DNA of 64,000 nucleotides from assembly GCA_029379385.1 (NCBI GenBank), contig CM055614.1:13273528-13337527 (forward strand). The letters run 5' to 3'. A program made the position numbers and the translations under genes. The DNA is from Quillaja saponaria. Lineage: Eukaryota > Streptophyta > Magnoliopsida > Fabales > Quillajaceae. Below are positions 1 through 10,495 of the stretch, piece after piece. Below the pieces are notes generated by a model. That model searched no databases, was not told the DNA's origin, and saw only the letters and a list, made by a program, of their open reading frames with translations. Numbering within the stretch: position 1 is the stretch's first letter; the number at the start of each line of letters is the position of its first letter.

Positions 1-152
1 ACAAGCAAAAATGGAAGCAGAAAAAAAAAACCCTACAGACCTATATGATACCAATTACCAACTCAACACTAACCGATAATGGAAAATCCAAGAAAATTCA
101 CCTTCATGAAGCAATAGAAATCAAGCTGTGTTGTTAGGGTACGAAGAATTAC

Positions 153-3100
153 CTCATCAGATGGATCTGAAAGTGCTTTAAGAAGAGTCTCAAATATGTC
201 ACTCAAAAAGGTCAAAACCTGTTTCAGTAAGAAATTCACTATACACAAGTTGAAATCAAAGCTTAAGACAAACTAACATAAAAGTTATTATTAAAAAAAG
301 GAAGAAAAGCTTGAAAGAACACTTTAGAGAAAACAAATATGACAATGCAATATAGTGGAGTAGACTAAAGATGGGAAAAAACTTGAGCATTTAAAGAAAG
401 ATATCTGGACATCCAAGTTCATGAGGAGAGTGAAAAATTCCGTAGTAATCATGCCATAATCATGATAAAAACAAGTTAAAGAACCACTATAGAATGGAGT
501 TGACAAACTAAAGAAGTATTATTGTAAAAAGGAACTCACTGAAAAGCATGAAAGAACACTTTAGAGAAAGCAAATATGATAATCCAAGAGAGTGGAGTTA
601 ACAATAAAGAAGGAAAGAAACTAGCATTTAAAGCAAGATATTCGGATGTCACAGTTCATGAGGAGAGTGACAAAAACCTTAGAAATCATGCCATAAACAT
701 GATAAAAACAGGTTAAAGAACCACTATGTTAAGATGCCTAACTCCCAATATTTATCAGGAGGATAACTGCATTTCCACTCATAGAAACTTCTAGAAGGGG
801 CATAAAAAAAAGCATAAGCTTAATATTCTTTACTGAGCCAAGAAGCACCTGTCATCCTAACCAACCCGTGTAGTCCACATAATGAGAATTCATTTATTCA
901 TAGTTAACGTGCATGGACAAAAGATTTTTTTAGAACCTTATATAATAAGAGTCTTAGAAGAAGCATACAGATCAGCATCAAGCCTACATATGAACAGGGG
1001 CCTTTTTAACCCAATAAAAAATACATTCACTATTTTTTGAAGTGTTTGCCCCTTGGACAGTGCACATTAATAGCCTACAAATGAAAAAAATAAACCAATT
1101 ATTTTACGTGCAGTTACCTCAGCACGATGTCTGTTTAAAAGGGTTGATATCCAATGCAACGATTCAATTCGTGTAGCCTCCCATTCACTAGATAGTTGCC
1201 TGATCAGTCAAAACAGCCCGGAATCAGTATTTCAACATTACAACATCTTTAGGAATTAGGAACTTAAACAAAAAGACCATCACAAACACTTTCAGTAGCT
1301 CCTTGGAAAGCAAAAGTGCTATCTATATACCCATAAAAGTTCAAATTGCAAGTATTTCAAACCTAGCTTTTTCCCAGGTTACAAAAACTACACCTCCTAG
1401 CAATAGAGAGGATTGCTCCTACATCGAACGCTTCAGCAGGATCAGCCTTGATAGAAAGTAACTCTTCATTGGTTTCACGAGCAACCTTACATAATCCATA
1501 AATTATTTCAACCACTACATCTTTACATGCCAAGCAGGCATGCAATAATAAGAATAATGATAATAATGTTAACAACAACAACAGTAATAATAACAATAAT
1601 AGTACTAATAATATGAATAAGTAATAACAACAAGAACAGCAATAATAAAATTAAGATGGGTTATTTCCAGTCTATTTTGCTCCACAGCTTAATAAAAGCC
1701 ACAACTCAAAAGACCAAATTATCTATAGTTGGTATCTTAGTTATTAGAATAAACATAGGTAAGTATCGTGGGTGGCTTTCCACCCAACTTATACTTGGCA
1801 GCCTCCCCTTCCCCACGTCACTCTCTCTTTGGTTATTCCTTTCCTTTCAAGTCTCATCCCTTCATCTGTTAATAAAGACTTCACTTTTCTTCTTTCAAAT
1901 CATAAAAAGCATAGGAAATTGCCAACTTGAACTCTTCATATGTTGTGTTCAATGCTTCAACTAACTGCAAATACCATTCAGCAAATCCCCATATGACATT
2001 GGACGTGGTAGCCCAACCCAACTTAAGAAGGACATAACTTTTTATCAGGAGGAATCTCATGGCCCATGATATGTCAAATCGATGCTCCAGACAAGCCCAA
2101 TTGTATTTCTAGTCTGGCCACCTCACTTATATTATTGTTAAAGTCTCTTAAGGGTGGGGCTAAATTCACGCCAAGTTATGCTTTAGTTCCGCGCTCCTAG
2201 TGTGTTGGAATGGGACCCATAAAAATATTTTAAGAGTATTGGCATGAGACCAGCTATGTTGAAAGGAAAATTATATAAGATAATCATGATACCAACTATA
2301 TTGTATGGTTCTGAATGTTGGGCAGTTAAAAAAACAACACTCGCATAAGATGAGAGCGGCTGAGATGTTAAAATAGATGACATGACATACAAGAAAAGAT
2401 AAAATACGAAATGAGAATATACGTAAAAAGGTGGAGGTTGCACCTAATTGAAGAGAAAATGAAAAAGAACTAACTGTGGTGGTTAAGACATAACCAACAT
2501 ACGTAGATGGATGCCATAGTTTGAAAATGTAACTTGGTGCAATGGACGGAGTTAGACGGAGTAAAGAGAGACCCATTACATGGGAAGAAGTGCTTGAGAA
2601 GAATATGATTTCTTTGGTTATAAGGAACCCATTCCTTGATGCCATTAGAAGGAGCAGGAGACACACAAAGCCATGAAAGTCGAAGAGAAAATCATGAATA
2701 TACTCAATTGAGAAGATCGTCACTGATTATCCTTAATAGTAATTTATTTCAGTTAGATTAGACTGATTTTGTCTACAAGGACCTGTTTTCTGTTGTACTC
2801 TAAAGTTTGAGAGGATTCCATAGAGTTTTACTGAAAAGTTGGATAGTAACAGTGAGCTGATTGACAATAATGATAGTTCCTTTTTTTTTTCTTTTTCTTT
2901 TTTTAAGATTGACCAACAATGGTTATGGTTCTTCAGGTAAAGCTGATGAATAAAAAGCTACAAAAGGATTTGTTTGATTAAATTGTCAATATCAAAACAT
3001 TGATTGAGGGGTACTTTGGTCTATTTAGTGTTGTAGCATTTATTAGATTGTGGCCCAAGTAATTTTTGATGTGGAAATAGCCACAGCCTGATAAAAATAA

Positions 3101-6100
3101 TAACAATACCAACAATATAATAAAAAATAGCAATAAAAAAGAAGTACTCACGCAAATAGAACCAGAACCAAAAAAGAAAAAAATGACGAACATTGAAATC
3201 TTCAATTGACATACCACTCTAATTTTCTCTTCTTTATCAGATATGCAAGGTAAAATGGCTCCCAGAATATCAGCATAATACGGAACAAGCTGGTCTCCAC
3301 CAAGTTTAACAAATTCATTTATCTGCAATAAAGACAATTTAATGAGTCAAATATAATGATAAGAAACCTGCATCTGCAAATGAACTAGAAATTGATACCC
3401 AATTGGAACAACAGATGAACAGAAAGTATTGCTTGTCCACTTACCCATGTGACTGCTGTTAATCTGGTAAATTCATCTGGAGAACCTGCCCTTTCAACCA
3501 GTATCTCGGCCATTCGACCATAATCTACAGACTTCAAGAGTAGCACTGCTCGAGTCAGAGAATTACAAATGAACAAAATATTTGACTTTTGTGTCAAAGT
3601 AGTTGGAGAAATGATGCAGACTTCAAGAGTAGCACTGCTGGAGTCACAGAATTAAAAATGAACAAAATATTTGGCTTTTGCATCAAAGTAGTTGGTGAAA
3701 TGATGCACAAGAGAGATAATCTTGATTTTAGTAAAACATTTGGAAACTTAACCAAAGGAACCTTCCAATTGAAAGGGAAAAATAATTATTTTGAATAGAA
3801 AAATAAATAAATAATGCAGTTATTGGGGAGAACCAATGACATTACAACAGATCTGAAATGTGCATATCAGTAGAAGCCTTACTGGGGAGTTTTTGATCTC
3901 TTGGAGAAACTCTGTCAGAGCTGAATCAGCTTGTTGACGTATTTCATGACTTGAATCACTTAACATATTAAACAAACCTGCAATTTATATCTACAATTTG
4001 TAAGATAGTTCAGCCTAGAGAAAGAAAATTCAGGCCTTCTCAACAAGTGTTTGACAGATGGTTACCATCAAGAAAGTCAGGAAGAAAACCCAGCATGTCA
4101 ATATAAGGGACACTGTCCAATACAGTAATCCATCCTACCAGAAACTGCCGAACATATGGATTTAGGACATTCATACGCTCCCTCAACAATGGTATAAATT
4201 CTTCAATGCTGAAAACCAAGAAAAGAAAGAGTGCAAGGAGGAAATTTGAGTAACACTCAAAAGACCTTCAGGAAAGACTGTGCAAAATGGCTAGGTAATC
4301 CATAAAATTCTAAAACATAAGACATAAGAAGGCACCTGAATTGATCACTTTCAGTAACGATGTCCTGCTTCAACGTAAAAACAATTGAAAAGGAACATGT
4401 TGAATCAGGCCATTACAGGATTAGCCCATATTTAGCAAATATTTTTTTGCTCAAACAAACATAGGGTAATAGACGAAATCTTTTACCTTCACAAGCCGGT
4501 CTAAGAGATGAGCAGCACTTTGTACATTGGCATCTGAGTCTGCCGAAAGCTTACATAAGGCATCGAAGATCTGGTTAAAGAATATAATAAAGTCCCCTCT
4601 TACTACCTGTTCATCGTAAAAGATAAGTACACAGACCGGAATAAGCACAGAAAACGAAAAGGTCCACATACATCAGCAAAACCAGTTCTCACCTTGGCAA
4701 TGTTATATAGAGCTTCACAAGCATAATAACGAACTCTGCTGTCTTGGTCAGAGAAAGAATTTAATACAGGCGGCACAATTTGCTGGCAGAGTGCAAGAAT
4801 CATAAAGAGTTAGGGAAATAAACCAATCTATACCCGACTCATTTCCATAACAATGAATAGAAGAACAGCAGACAGGTTGATTTTGATAATGATACCAATA
4901 TTAAATAGAACCACTACCATTCAGATACAGTATAGGTTAAATTAAATAATAACTGCTGCTTCTTTCAGTTAAATACTTAAATGTGATTAGGAGAAAAAGC
5001 ATTTTTCTTTTCTTTTCTTTTTTTTTCAAGTATAATACCCAAAAACACATACTTTGCACCTAAATCATTTGACTAAATGCTTCTCCTGATATTCCTGCCA
5101 TTCTATAATAATTTGAACAAGGAAAAATGATATGACAAGATAATTTTGATAAAGATACCAATAATAAATAGAACCACTTATCATTTAGATAAGTACAAGT
5201 TAAATTTAATTATAACTTCTTCTTATTTCAGTTCAACGTGATTAGGAGGAAAGAGTTTTTCTTTTTGTTTTCAAGCATAATACCCAAATATGCATACTTC
5301 ACGCCTACTCCTTTTGCAAATCATTTGGGAAATGCTTCTCGTGATATTTCTACCATTTTATAATCAATTTAACAAAGAATGATATGGGAAGAGGAACTTG
5401 ACTGGAATTCAACACTCTAATGAAATCAATGATCTAGGTGATGACCAGTGTAAATACACATATTAGTTTTCTTTTTTTTAAAAGAAATAAAGAAAGAAAC
5501 TCAAGCACCACAATCCTTACAATAATTTCATGTAAACAAGCTAGCCTTTCTGTTATCTTTGCAATTTTCAAAGGGAAATTAGGATATAAATATCTTCATT
5601 GTAGAGATTAAAGTAAAATCACTTTAGAAAATTCTGTTTCTTACAAAAGAAATTACGTACAAGGCTTAGGTTAACTGCACTAACCAATGGTTAAAACCAA
5701 AGTAGTAATCACATCTTACTTCGAATCTGATTTGACCTCCGAAAGAACATTATTAAAACATATACTCTACTAGTGAAACTCACTAAGCATAACTGTGCCA
5801 TTCCACCATGTGGATTATGCCTTTCCAAAACCCATTATGAAAATGATTCATCTGAACTCCATTCTTTTCGTTTTACCATCTTCCGTTATAAGCAAATGAC
5901 AGAGGGCCCAAACACTACTAATGATACCCATAATCCCCCCCCCCCCCCCCCTCTCTCTCTCTCAAAACAATGACAATAATAATAATAATCCAAACAAACA
6001 AGTTGATTCTGTTAGTTATTCAGAGGAACAACTAGCTCAATCTAACCCTTTAGATAACTGAAATTAGATTAGCAATGCCCAAACTGCCACCCTATTTACA

Positions 6101-6889
6101 GTTCCCATAACATGAACTGTCCTGCAATGCTTACTTGGAGCAGAATTTTACTACTATTTACATCATTTTTAAGTAACAATACTAAAAAATGGAAACTACA
6201 AATGAGCAAAACTGAGATACAAGATACTCTCACACTCACATGCCACAATTCTATCACATGCTAATTTTTAACCAACCCTTTACCTCAAGATGTTGAGCAG
6301 CTTCAGAAGTCAACCCAACAGTTGCAGCTGCTAATCCAATCAGTCCTCCCTTGATTAAAAACGCCAAAATTAAAAAATTTCAGAATGTAATAAAAGAACA
6401 GGAACTAAGTTGAAGTCAGATGCAAAATAATAATTAATATCAAAGATCAAAGAAAACTAAATCTTCCAAATACTTGATCAAAAACAAAAAATTTCACAGG
6501 TAAACACCATCATATATTACTACCATTGCCAATAACCGTCCTACCTTCCGGTGATTTGCTTGTGGAGAATAAGTAAATTCCGTAGTCAACAAATTGATGA
6601 CAGAAGTTATTTTATCGCGATCCCCTGCCGCTGCAAGTTGTTTCACGATTCCCTCAACCTAAACATACACCAACATACTTATAATCCAACTCATTTTCAT
6701 TTGCCAAATACACGTACCCACCTAAAGTTGAATAAAACCACCTAAACCCTAGAAACCCAAATTAATCAAACTGCAAAATAAAGTCAGAGAGAAAGAAACC
6801 TCGAGAGCAGCATTTTTGCGCTTCTCGTAGAGCTTGTCAGAAAGGTTGCGAAGGACAAACGCAGGAATCACAGAAAGAGCGTCTGCCAT
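153..6889 (-). CDS. VAC14: VAC14 homolog, PIKfyve-complex HEAT-repeat scaffold (5' part, 13 exons; continues off left edge)
   Basis: Encodes the first ~394 residues of a plant VAC14 protein, the scaffold that holds the FAB1/PIKfyve kinase and SAC/FIG4 phosphatase and so controls PI(3,5)P2 on vacuole/endosome membranes. Exons in transcript order: 6889-6800, 6658-6545, 6349-6284, 4782-4693, 4606-4487, 4364-4336, 4208-4066, 3977-3883, 3531-3445, 3322-3215, 1485-1394, 1199-1118, 218-153. All joins keep frame and use GT-AG. Recognisable blocks are the start [20 protein letters not shown], then [60 protein letters not shown] and [17 protein letters not shown], which are HEAT helices typical of the family. 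The start at 6889 fits the family N-terminus; an in-frame upstream ATG at 6967 would add 26 unfamiliar residues. One exon is only 29 nt (4364-4336). The last 152 bases of the window are intron, and the C-terminal half lies outside. Identity is confident; exon edges are by eye. Confidence 0.95.
304..727. repeat. Direct duplication in a VAC14 intron (237-bp spacing)
   Basis: A block of about 185 bp starting GAAAAGCTTGAAAGAACACT at 304 recurs at 541. Both copies end in GAACCACTAT (481-490 and 718-727), so the offset stays at 237 bp from end to end. About 50 bp of other sequence separates them. It lies wholly in the intron between the 82-nt and 66-nt exons of VAC14. Many substitutions indicate an old event. 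Confidence 0.8.
2190..2690 (+). mobile_element. RTE-type LINE 3' fragment (dead) in a VAC14 intron
   Basis: Plus-strand translation in shifting frames gives [20 protein letters not shown] followed by GSECWAVKK at about 2250-2340, then remnants of the distal 'KMRENRLRWFGHIQR' and 'TWEEV' segments to about 2600. This is the same C-terminal region that is better preserved at 48.3-48.9 kb. Frameshifts and stops are frequent, so it is non-functional. It sits antisense to VAC14 in the intron between exons 10 and 11. I could not find its end points or a target duplication. Confidence 0.7.
3531..3707. repeat. 89-bp tandem duplication spanning the VAC14 exon 9 splice acceptor
   Basis: 3531-3619 and 3620-3707 are two adjacent copies starting ACTTCAAGAGTAGCACTGCT, with about ten differences. 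On the coding strand the exon-proximal copy supplies the acceptor used by exon 9 (AAG|TCTGTAGATTATGG, exon base 3531). The second copy leaves a twin acceptor context (AAG|TCTGCATCA) 89 bp upstream. Confidence 0.85.
4876..5390. repeat. 263-bp tandem duplication in a VAC14 intron
   Basis: 4876-5138 and 5139-about 5390 align throughout: TTTTGATAA.GATACCAATA, AATAGAACCACT, GTGATTAGGAG.AAA, CAAG.ATAATACCCAAA, ATGCTTCTC.TGATATT and others, with small indels. Intronic, between exons 3 and 4. This is the third independent local duplication in this gene. Confidence 0.8.
5935..5963. repeat. Poly-C / (CT)n tract in a VAC14 intron
   Basis: A run of 17 C (5935-5951) passes straight into a CT dinucleotide repeat. 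Length polymorphism or assembly error is likely here. Confidence 0.9.
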
Positions 6890-7060
6890 ATCAATACCCG
6901 TCGGGAAACCTTTGTTGGGATAAGAGAAACGAACATCAAATTCTTTTTCTGATCTTCTCCTGCTCAAATCGAAACATTTTTTCCAGGGTTTTCTTGAGAG
7001 ATCGAGAAACTTGGAAAATGAAAGAGAAAGAGAAAGAGAAAATCCGATCTGGTCAATTTA
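6890..7060 (-). promoter_or_regulatory. VAC14 5' leader, pyrimidine-rich on the coding strand
   Basis: Directly upstream of the chosen ATG. On the coding strand it contains repeated CTTTCT units (plus-strand GAAAGA repeats at about 7019-7042), a common feature of plant 5' UTRs and core promoters. No clear TATA box or transcription start can be fixed by eye. Confidence 0.35.
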
Positions 7061-7499
7061 GAAATTGGATGAGTAAAATTTGAAATTATATTTTGTTTTT
7101 ATTTATTTTATTTTTCAATTTTTCTGGGAATGTCTGTTTCTTAGGTTTGAACTTCTGATTCTGTGTCCTGGCTTACTGTTAGTTGGTCTTGAAATTAATC
7201 ATACGCTGAAATGAATTTACGGAAGCGACCTTAATTTCATGAATATCATTGTGTATTACTATTTCAATACTGGGAGACCGATATGACAATTTAGGCATTT
7301 TTTTTTATTTTTTTTTTCGAGAGAGATCATGATAGCATTTTAGGAAGCTAAAATTAATCCAAAATTTGTCATCTCAGCTAAGAGTAAATGTACATCAACT
7401 CTTTCCTCATTTAAATGTTCTTCTTCTTTTATAACTTTCTCAAATGAAATTATGAAAAAAAAAAAAAAATTCTGATATCAAAATGAATATACAATATGG
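7061..7499. other. Intergenic, nothing recognised
   Basis: AT-rich upstream region of VAC14 with poly-T and poly-A runs (7300-7315, 7455-7469). No coding region or repeat structure stands out. Confidence 0.5.
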
Positions 7500-9420
7500 G
7501 TATAGAAACTGAAAACCTATAAAGAATATGTGTTATGAGAAATAACATATCTTAATTTTTGGGGTTTCATCCCCTTTATATAGAATATATGGTCAATCAT
7601 ATATTTAGAGGCAATTAAGAAATTCATTATAATTATAATACGACTTGATTATGTCTGTTATAATATTAAGAGGATATTAAAGGTGACAGTTATATTTTAG
7701 ATTAATTTATTATATATTGATCATGTCACGTGTAATAATATTATTGGATCGGTACAATCTAGTATTATCACTAGTACCCAAAACGAGTTTAAAGAAGTGT
7801 AGAGACTTAAATTAAATGATGAAGAAATCATGTTTACAACACGTACTTAACAATAAATGGACTGATATATGGGTTATGTTCCCTATTTATCGGGTATGAT
7901 TATTGTGCTAAAAATTTTGGTATTGTCATTAATGTGATGCTTTGGTAGTGTGATGTTTTTATCACTAGTATGATATTTTTATCGCTGATGTAATGTTATG
8001 TGTGTATATTGTGTTTCACCTTATAACTTATCTTGCCCACTCCATCTTATTACTCCCATATTTTTTAGCACGAATTAAGAAGTATGAGCTTGCTATGATA
8101 GTAGCTTATATTGAAGATTTGCTCGCTTGAAGGAAGGCAGTTGTATTTAAATTGTATTCAAATAAATAGCATACTTGCTTTAAGTAATATAGGTGAAAAC
8201 CAAAGGTTGTTACTGATGTCTTATCATTTTGGGTGAAAACCCAATATTGTTCATGATATATTGGCTTCAAAGTCACTTAATTTGTCTGGCTGCTTTGCTC
8301 AGGTGCTAGATTTCTAGCAATTGTTGCCCACCCTGACTGTGACTATAAGCGTTCTAGCCGTGTATCATCTTCTCAGGCTCTCTCTTTAGGCCAGTGAAAA
8401 TCTAGTATCTTGGGCAATTTAGTATCCAAGTGTCCTACTAAAAAAATGAGGAAAGCTAAAAATCTACTTATTACCTCTCCTTAGGGTAGAGTTATTTTGC
8501 CCTGACCTTTATAGTTGTGAGGGGGACATATTTGATATCACTCCCTCCTAAGGACTATCAACTAAAAAGCTATATATGAGCTCATTTGAGCTGTTATGAC
8601 AGAGCGATAGCCTTTTCAGTGTTAAAAGCTACGAGCTTATCTGATTTGGTGACTTCGTGCATGAAGATTTACTTGCAATATATTTATAATTGCAGCTGAA
8701 AAATGAAGCTCAACAAAAGATTCGTTAAATTCCCATATGTAAAAATGTCTTGCTGAAGATAATCATCAATAATAGTTTAAATAAACTTATATAAATTCTT
8801 GGTTTACCGTTCACGAAGTGTTGACCATTTGAGTTTGAGTTTTGATCCTTAGCAATATGTGCTAAGCTGTATGCTAAATCACTTGAAAATATTTTATCAA
8901 ATACAAAATAACAAGCACATGACTTGGTCGTTAGTTGACTCGAGTTTAAAATTATTAAATTGAGTATTTTAAATTTGTGTAGTTAAAAACTCAATAATGG
9001 ATTTCTCACAAAAACACCAATGTTAAAATTAGATGTGAACAGCTGAGGTGTATTTCATGTGACTGACCTGCAATGGGCGGTCTTTTGGACATGTGAAAAC
9101 TTCAACGCCAAAATCAGTATATAATTAGAGTGTGGAAGCTAAAAAGCTAAAAATATTAAGATTCAGGAGGAATAACTTGTCTTACCTTTAGGGTTTGATC
9201 CCTTTTATATAAAATCTAGTGACCAATCAGATTATGTCATATGTCATTATATTTAGAAGGCAATTATGGAGTCCGTCACAATTATAATGTGACATGATGA
9301 CATTTGTCATAATATTAATAAGATATTCACAATGACATTTACGATTCATATTAGTCCGATACACCTAATCATGCCAATAATAATATTATTTGATTAGTAT
9401 AATCCGAAATTATCAATAAG
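7500..9420. repeat. Two diverged direct repeats about 1.63 kb apart (possible LTR pair of a dead element)
   Basis: 7540-7785 and 9170-9415 are homologous in the same orientation. Both carry AATAAC.T.TCTTA, GGGTTT.ATCCC.TTTATAT, GGCAATTA, TAATATTAA.A.GATATT and AATAATATTATT. The 1.4 kb between them has no intact reading frame. The arrangement would fit decayed LTRs around a collapsed element, or two copies of one dispersed repeat. No target duplication was found, so I leave the class open. Confidence 0.5.
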
Positions 9421-9449
9421 GTAAAATACACTAATTATAGCCTTTAAAA

Positions 9450-10425
9450 GAACTAATTTTATTGATTGGCAAGTTCCTACCTACCTCTGAATCATTTTTT
9501 TAGGAATCTTTTGAACTTTTTAGTCAGCAATGTTATATTCTCCTCATCTCTTGATTTCTCATTGGAACTAATAGGTTCTCTTTGTCACGGTCTTGGAAAT
9601 TCTTAGCGGGATGTGACATCTTGATGATGCTTTGAAGGCAATAATGTTCATCTTTTCATGTTTGCTCTTATATTGCTCTTCATATTTCTCTTATACCTTA
9701 TATGTAATAAGAGAGCTCATCAACTTATCAGCTCATTAGCTCATCAAGAGTAAAGATCCTAAGAGTCTTTACTTCTTTTATAATTGTCTTATTCGCTTTC
9801 CTGCTCTTGGATAGATAACCAAGGATCTACGATACCAAGTCCTCATTCGAATATATTTTTTCAAAATTCTTCAACCCATTAATGATATTGGTGAACAAGA
9901 AAAATAATTTGAAATAGACTCTTCGTATTCCAATCTAAAGGATTCATAGTCATGTACAAGCATGTCCACTTTAGATTTCTTAACTTGAGAAGTCCCCTCG
10001 TGTGTGACATTGAGTTAATGTCATATACCATATGTAGGTTCACTACTAGAGTACCTATTAAACTCATTTACATCTAAGGAAGATAAAAGCAAATTCATAG
10101 CTTTTATGTTCAATTAAGCCTTTTTCTTTTATGCATCATCCTATTTACTTCTCTATTTTAGAACATATTTTCAATCTACATAAGAGGAAAGCAAATTCAT
10201 AGCTTTTATATTTAGTTAACCCTTTTTCTTATCTGGCATCATCTCATTTACTTCTCTCTTTTAGAACATATTTTTCATCTATAGTTATCTTAATTAAATA
10301 GTCATTAGTAATAATCACATTGCAAATGTCAAAGTCAATGGTCTGAACAAAAATACACATGCAGACTTTCCAATACTCATTCACAATGTCCCTCACCAAG
10401 TAGTGCACCTGGGTTTGCCATTAGA
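9450..10425 (-). pseudogene. Copia retrotransposon gag, broken (copy 1)
   Basis: Minus-strand reading with frameshifts and stops gives MANPGALLGEG at about 10425, YWK.CMCIFVQTIDFDI at about 10350, then NVTHEGTSQVKKSKVDMLVH and DYESFRLEYEE.ISN (10020-9900), INGLKNFEKIYSNEDLV and LRSL (9885-9820), and a lysine-rich tail with KKFKRFLKK near 9490. This order (start, THEGT..VK.SK..ML..DYE, LRSLP, DELIGSL region, KFK.FL) is the gag of plant Ty1/Copia elements. It follows a primer binding site at 10481-10493 by the expected short distance. A 102-bp internal duplication and many stops make it dead. The zinc knuckle and pol are missing. Confidence 0.8.
10086..10282. repeat. 102-bp tandem duplication inside the dead Copia gag
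   Basis: AAAGCAAATTCATAGCTTTT occurs at 10086 and again at 10188, and the rest of the units match (TTTACTTCTCT.TTTTAGAAC, ATATTTT.CATCTA). Both copies fall in the gag remnant, so the duplication came after, or was tolerated by, loss of function. Confidence 0.85.
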
Positions 10426-10480
10426 AAAAGAGATTCATAGTGTTTTGTTAAAAATAGTTTTACCAAACAATTTTGAGGCC

Positions 10481-10493
10481 TGCTCTAATACCA
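10481..10493 (-). other. Primer binding site (initiator tRNA-Met type) and LTR edge
   Basis: The minus strand reads CTTGGGCTAACA (LTR 3' end, CA at 10497-10496), two bases, then TGGTATTAGAGCA. This is one base from the TGGTATCAGAGC consensus by which plant Copia elements pair with initiator tRNA-Met. It fixes the element as minus-strand, with its 5' LTR to the right. Confidence 0.75.
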
Positions 10494-10495
10494 AT

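Noticed and set aside
8280..8420. Possible Copia RNase H segment (NLVSWA preceded by D.D..R.S.)
   Set aside because: Only a few residues fit and the frame shifts within 60 bases; too weak to call between the 7.5 and 9.4 kb repeats.
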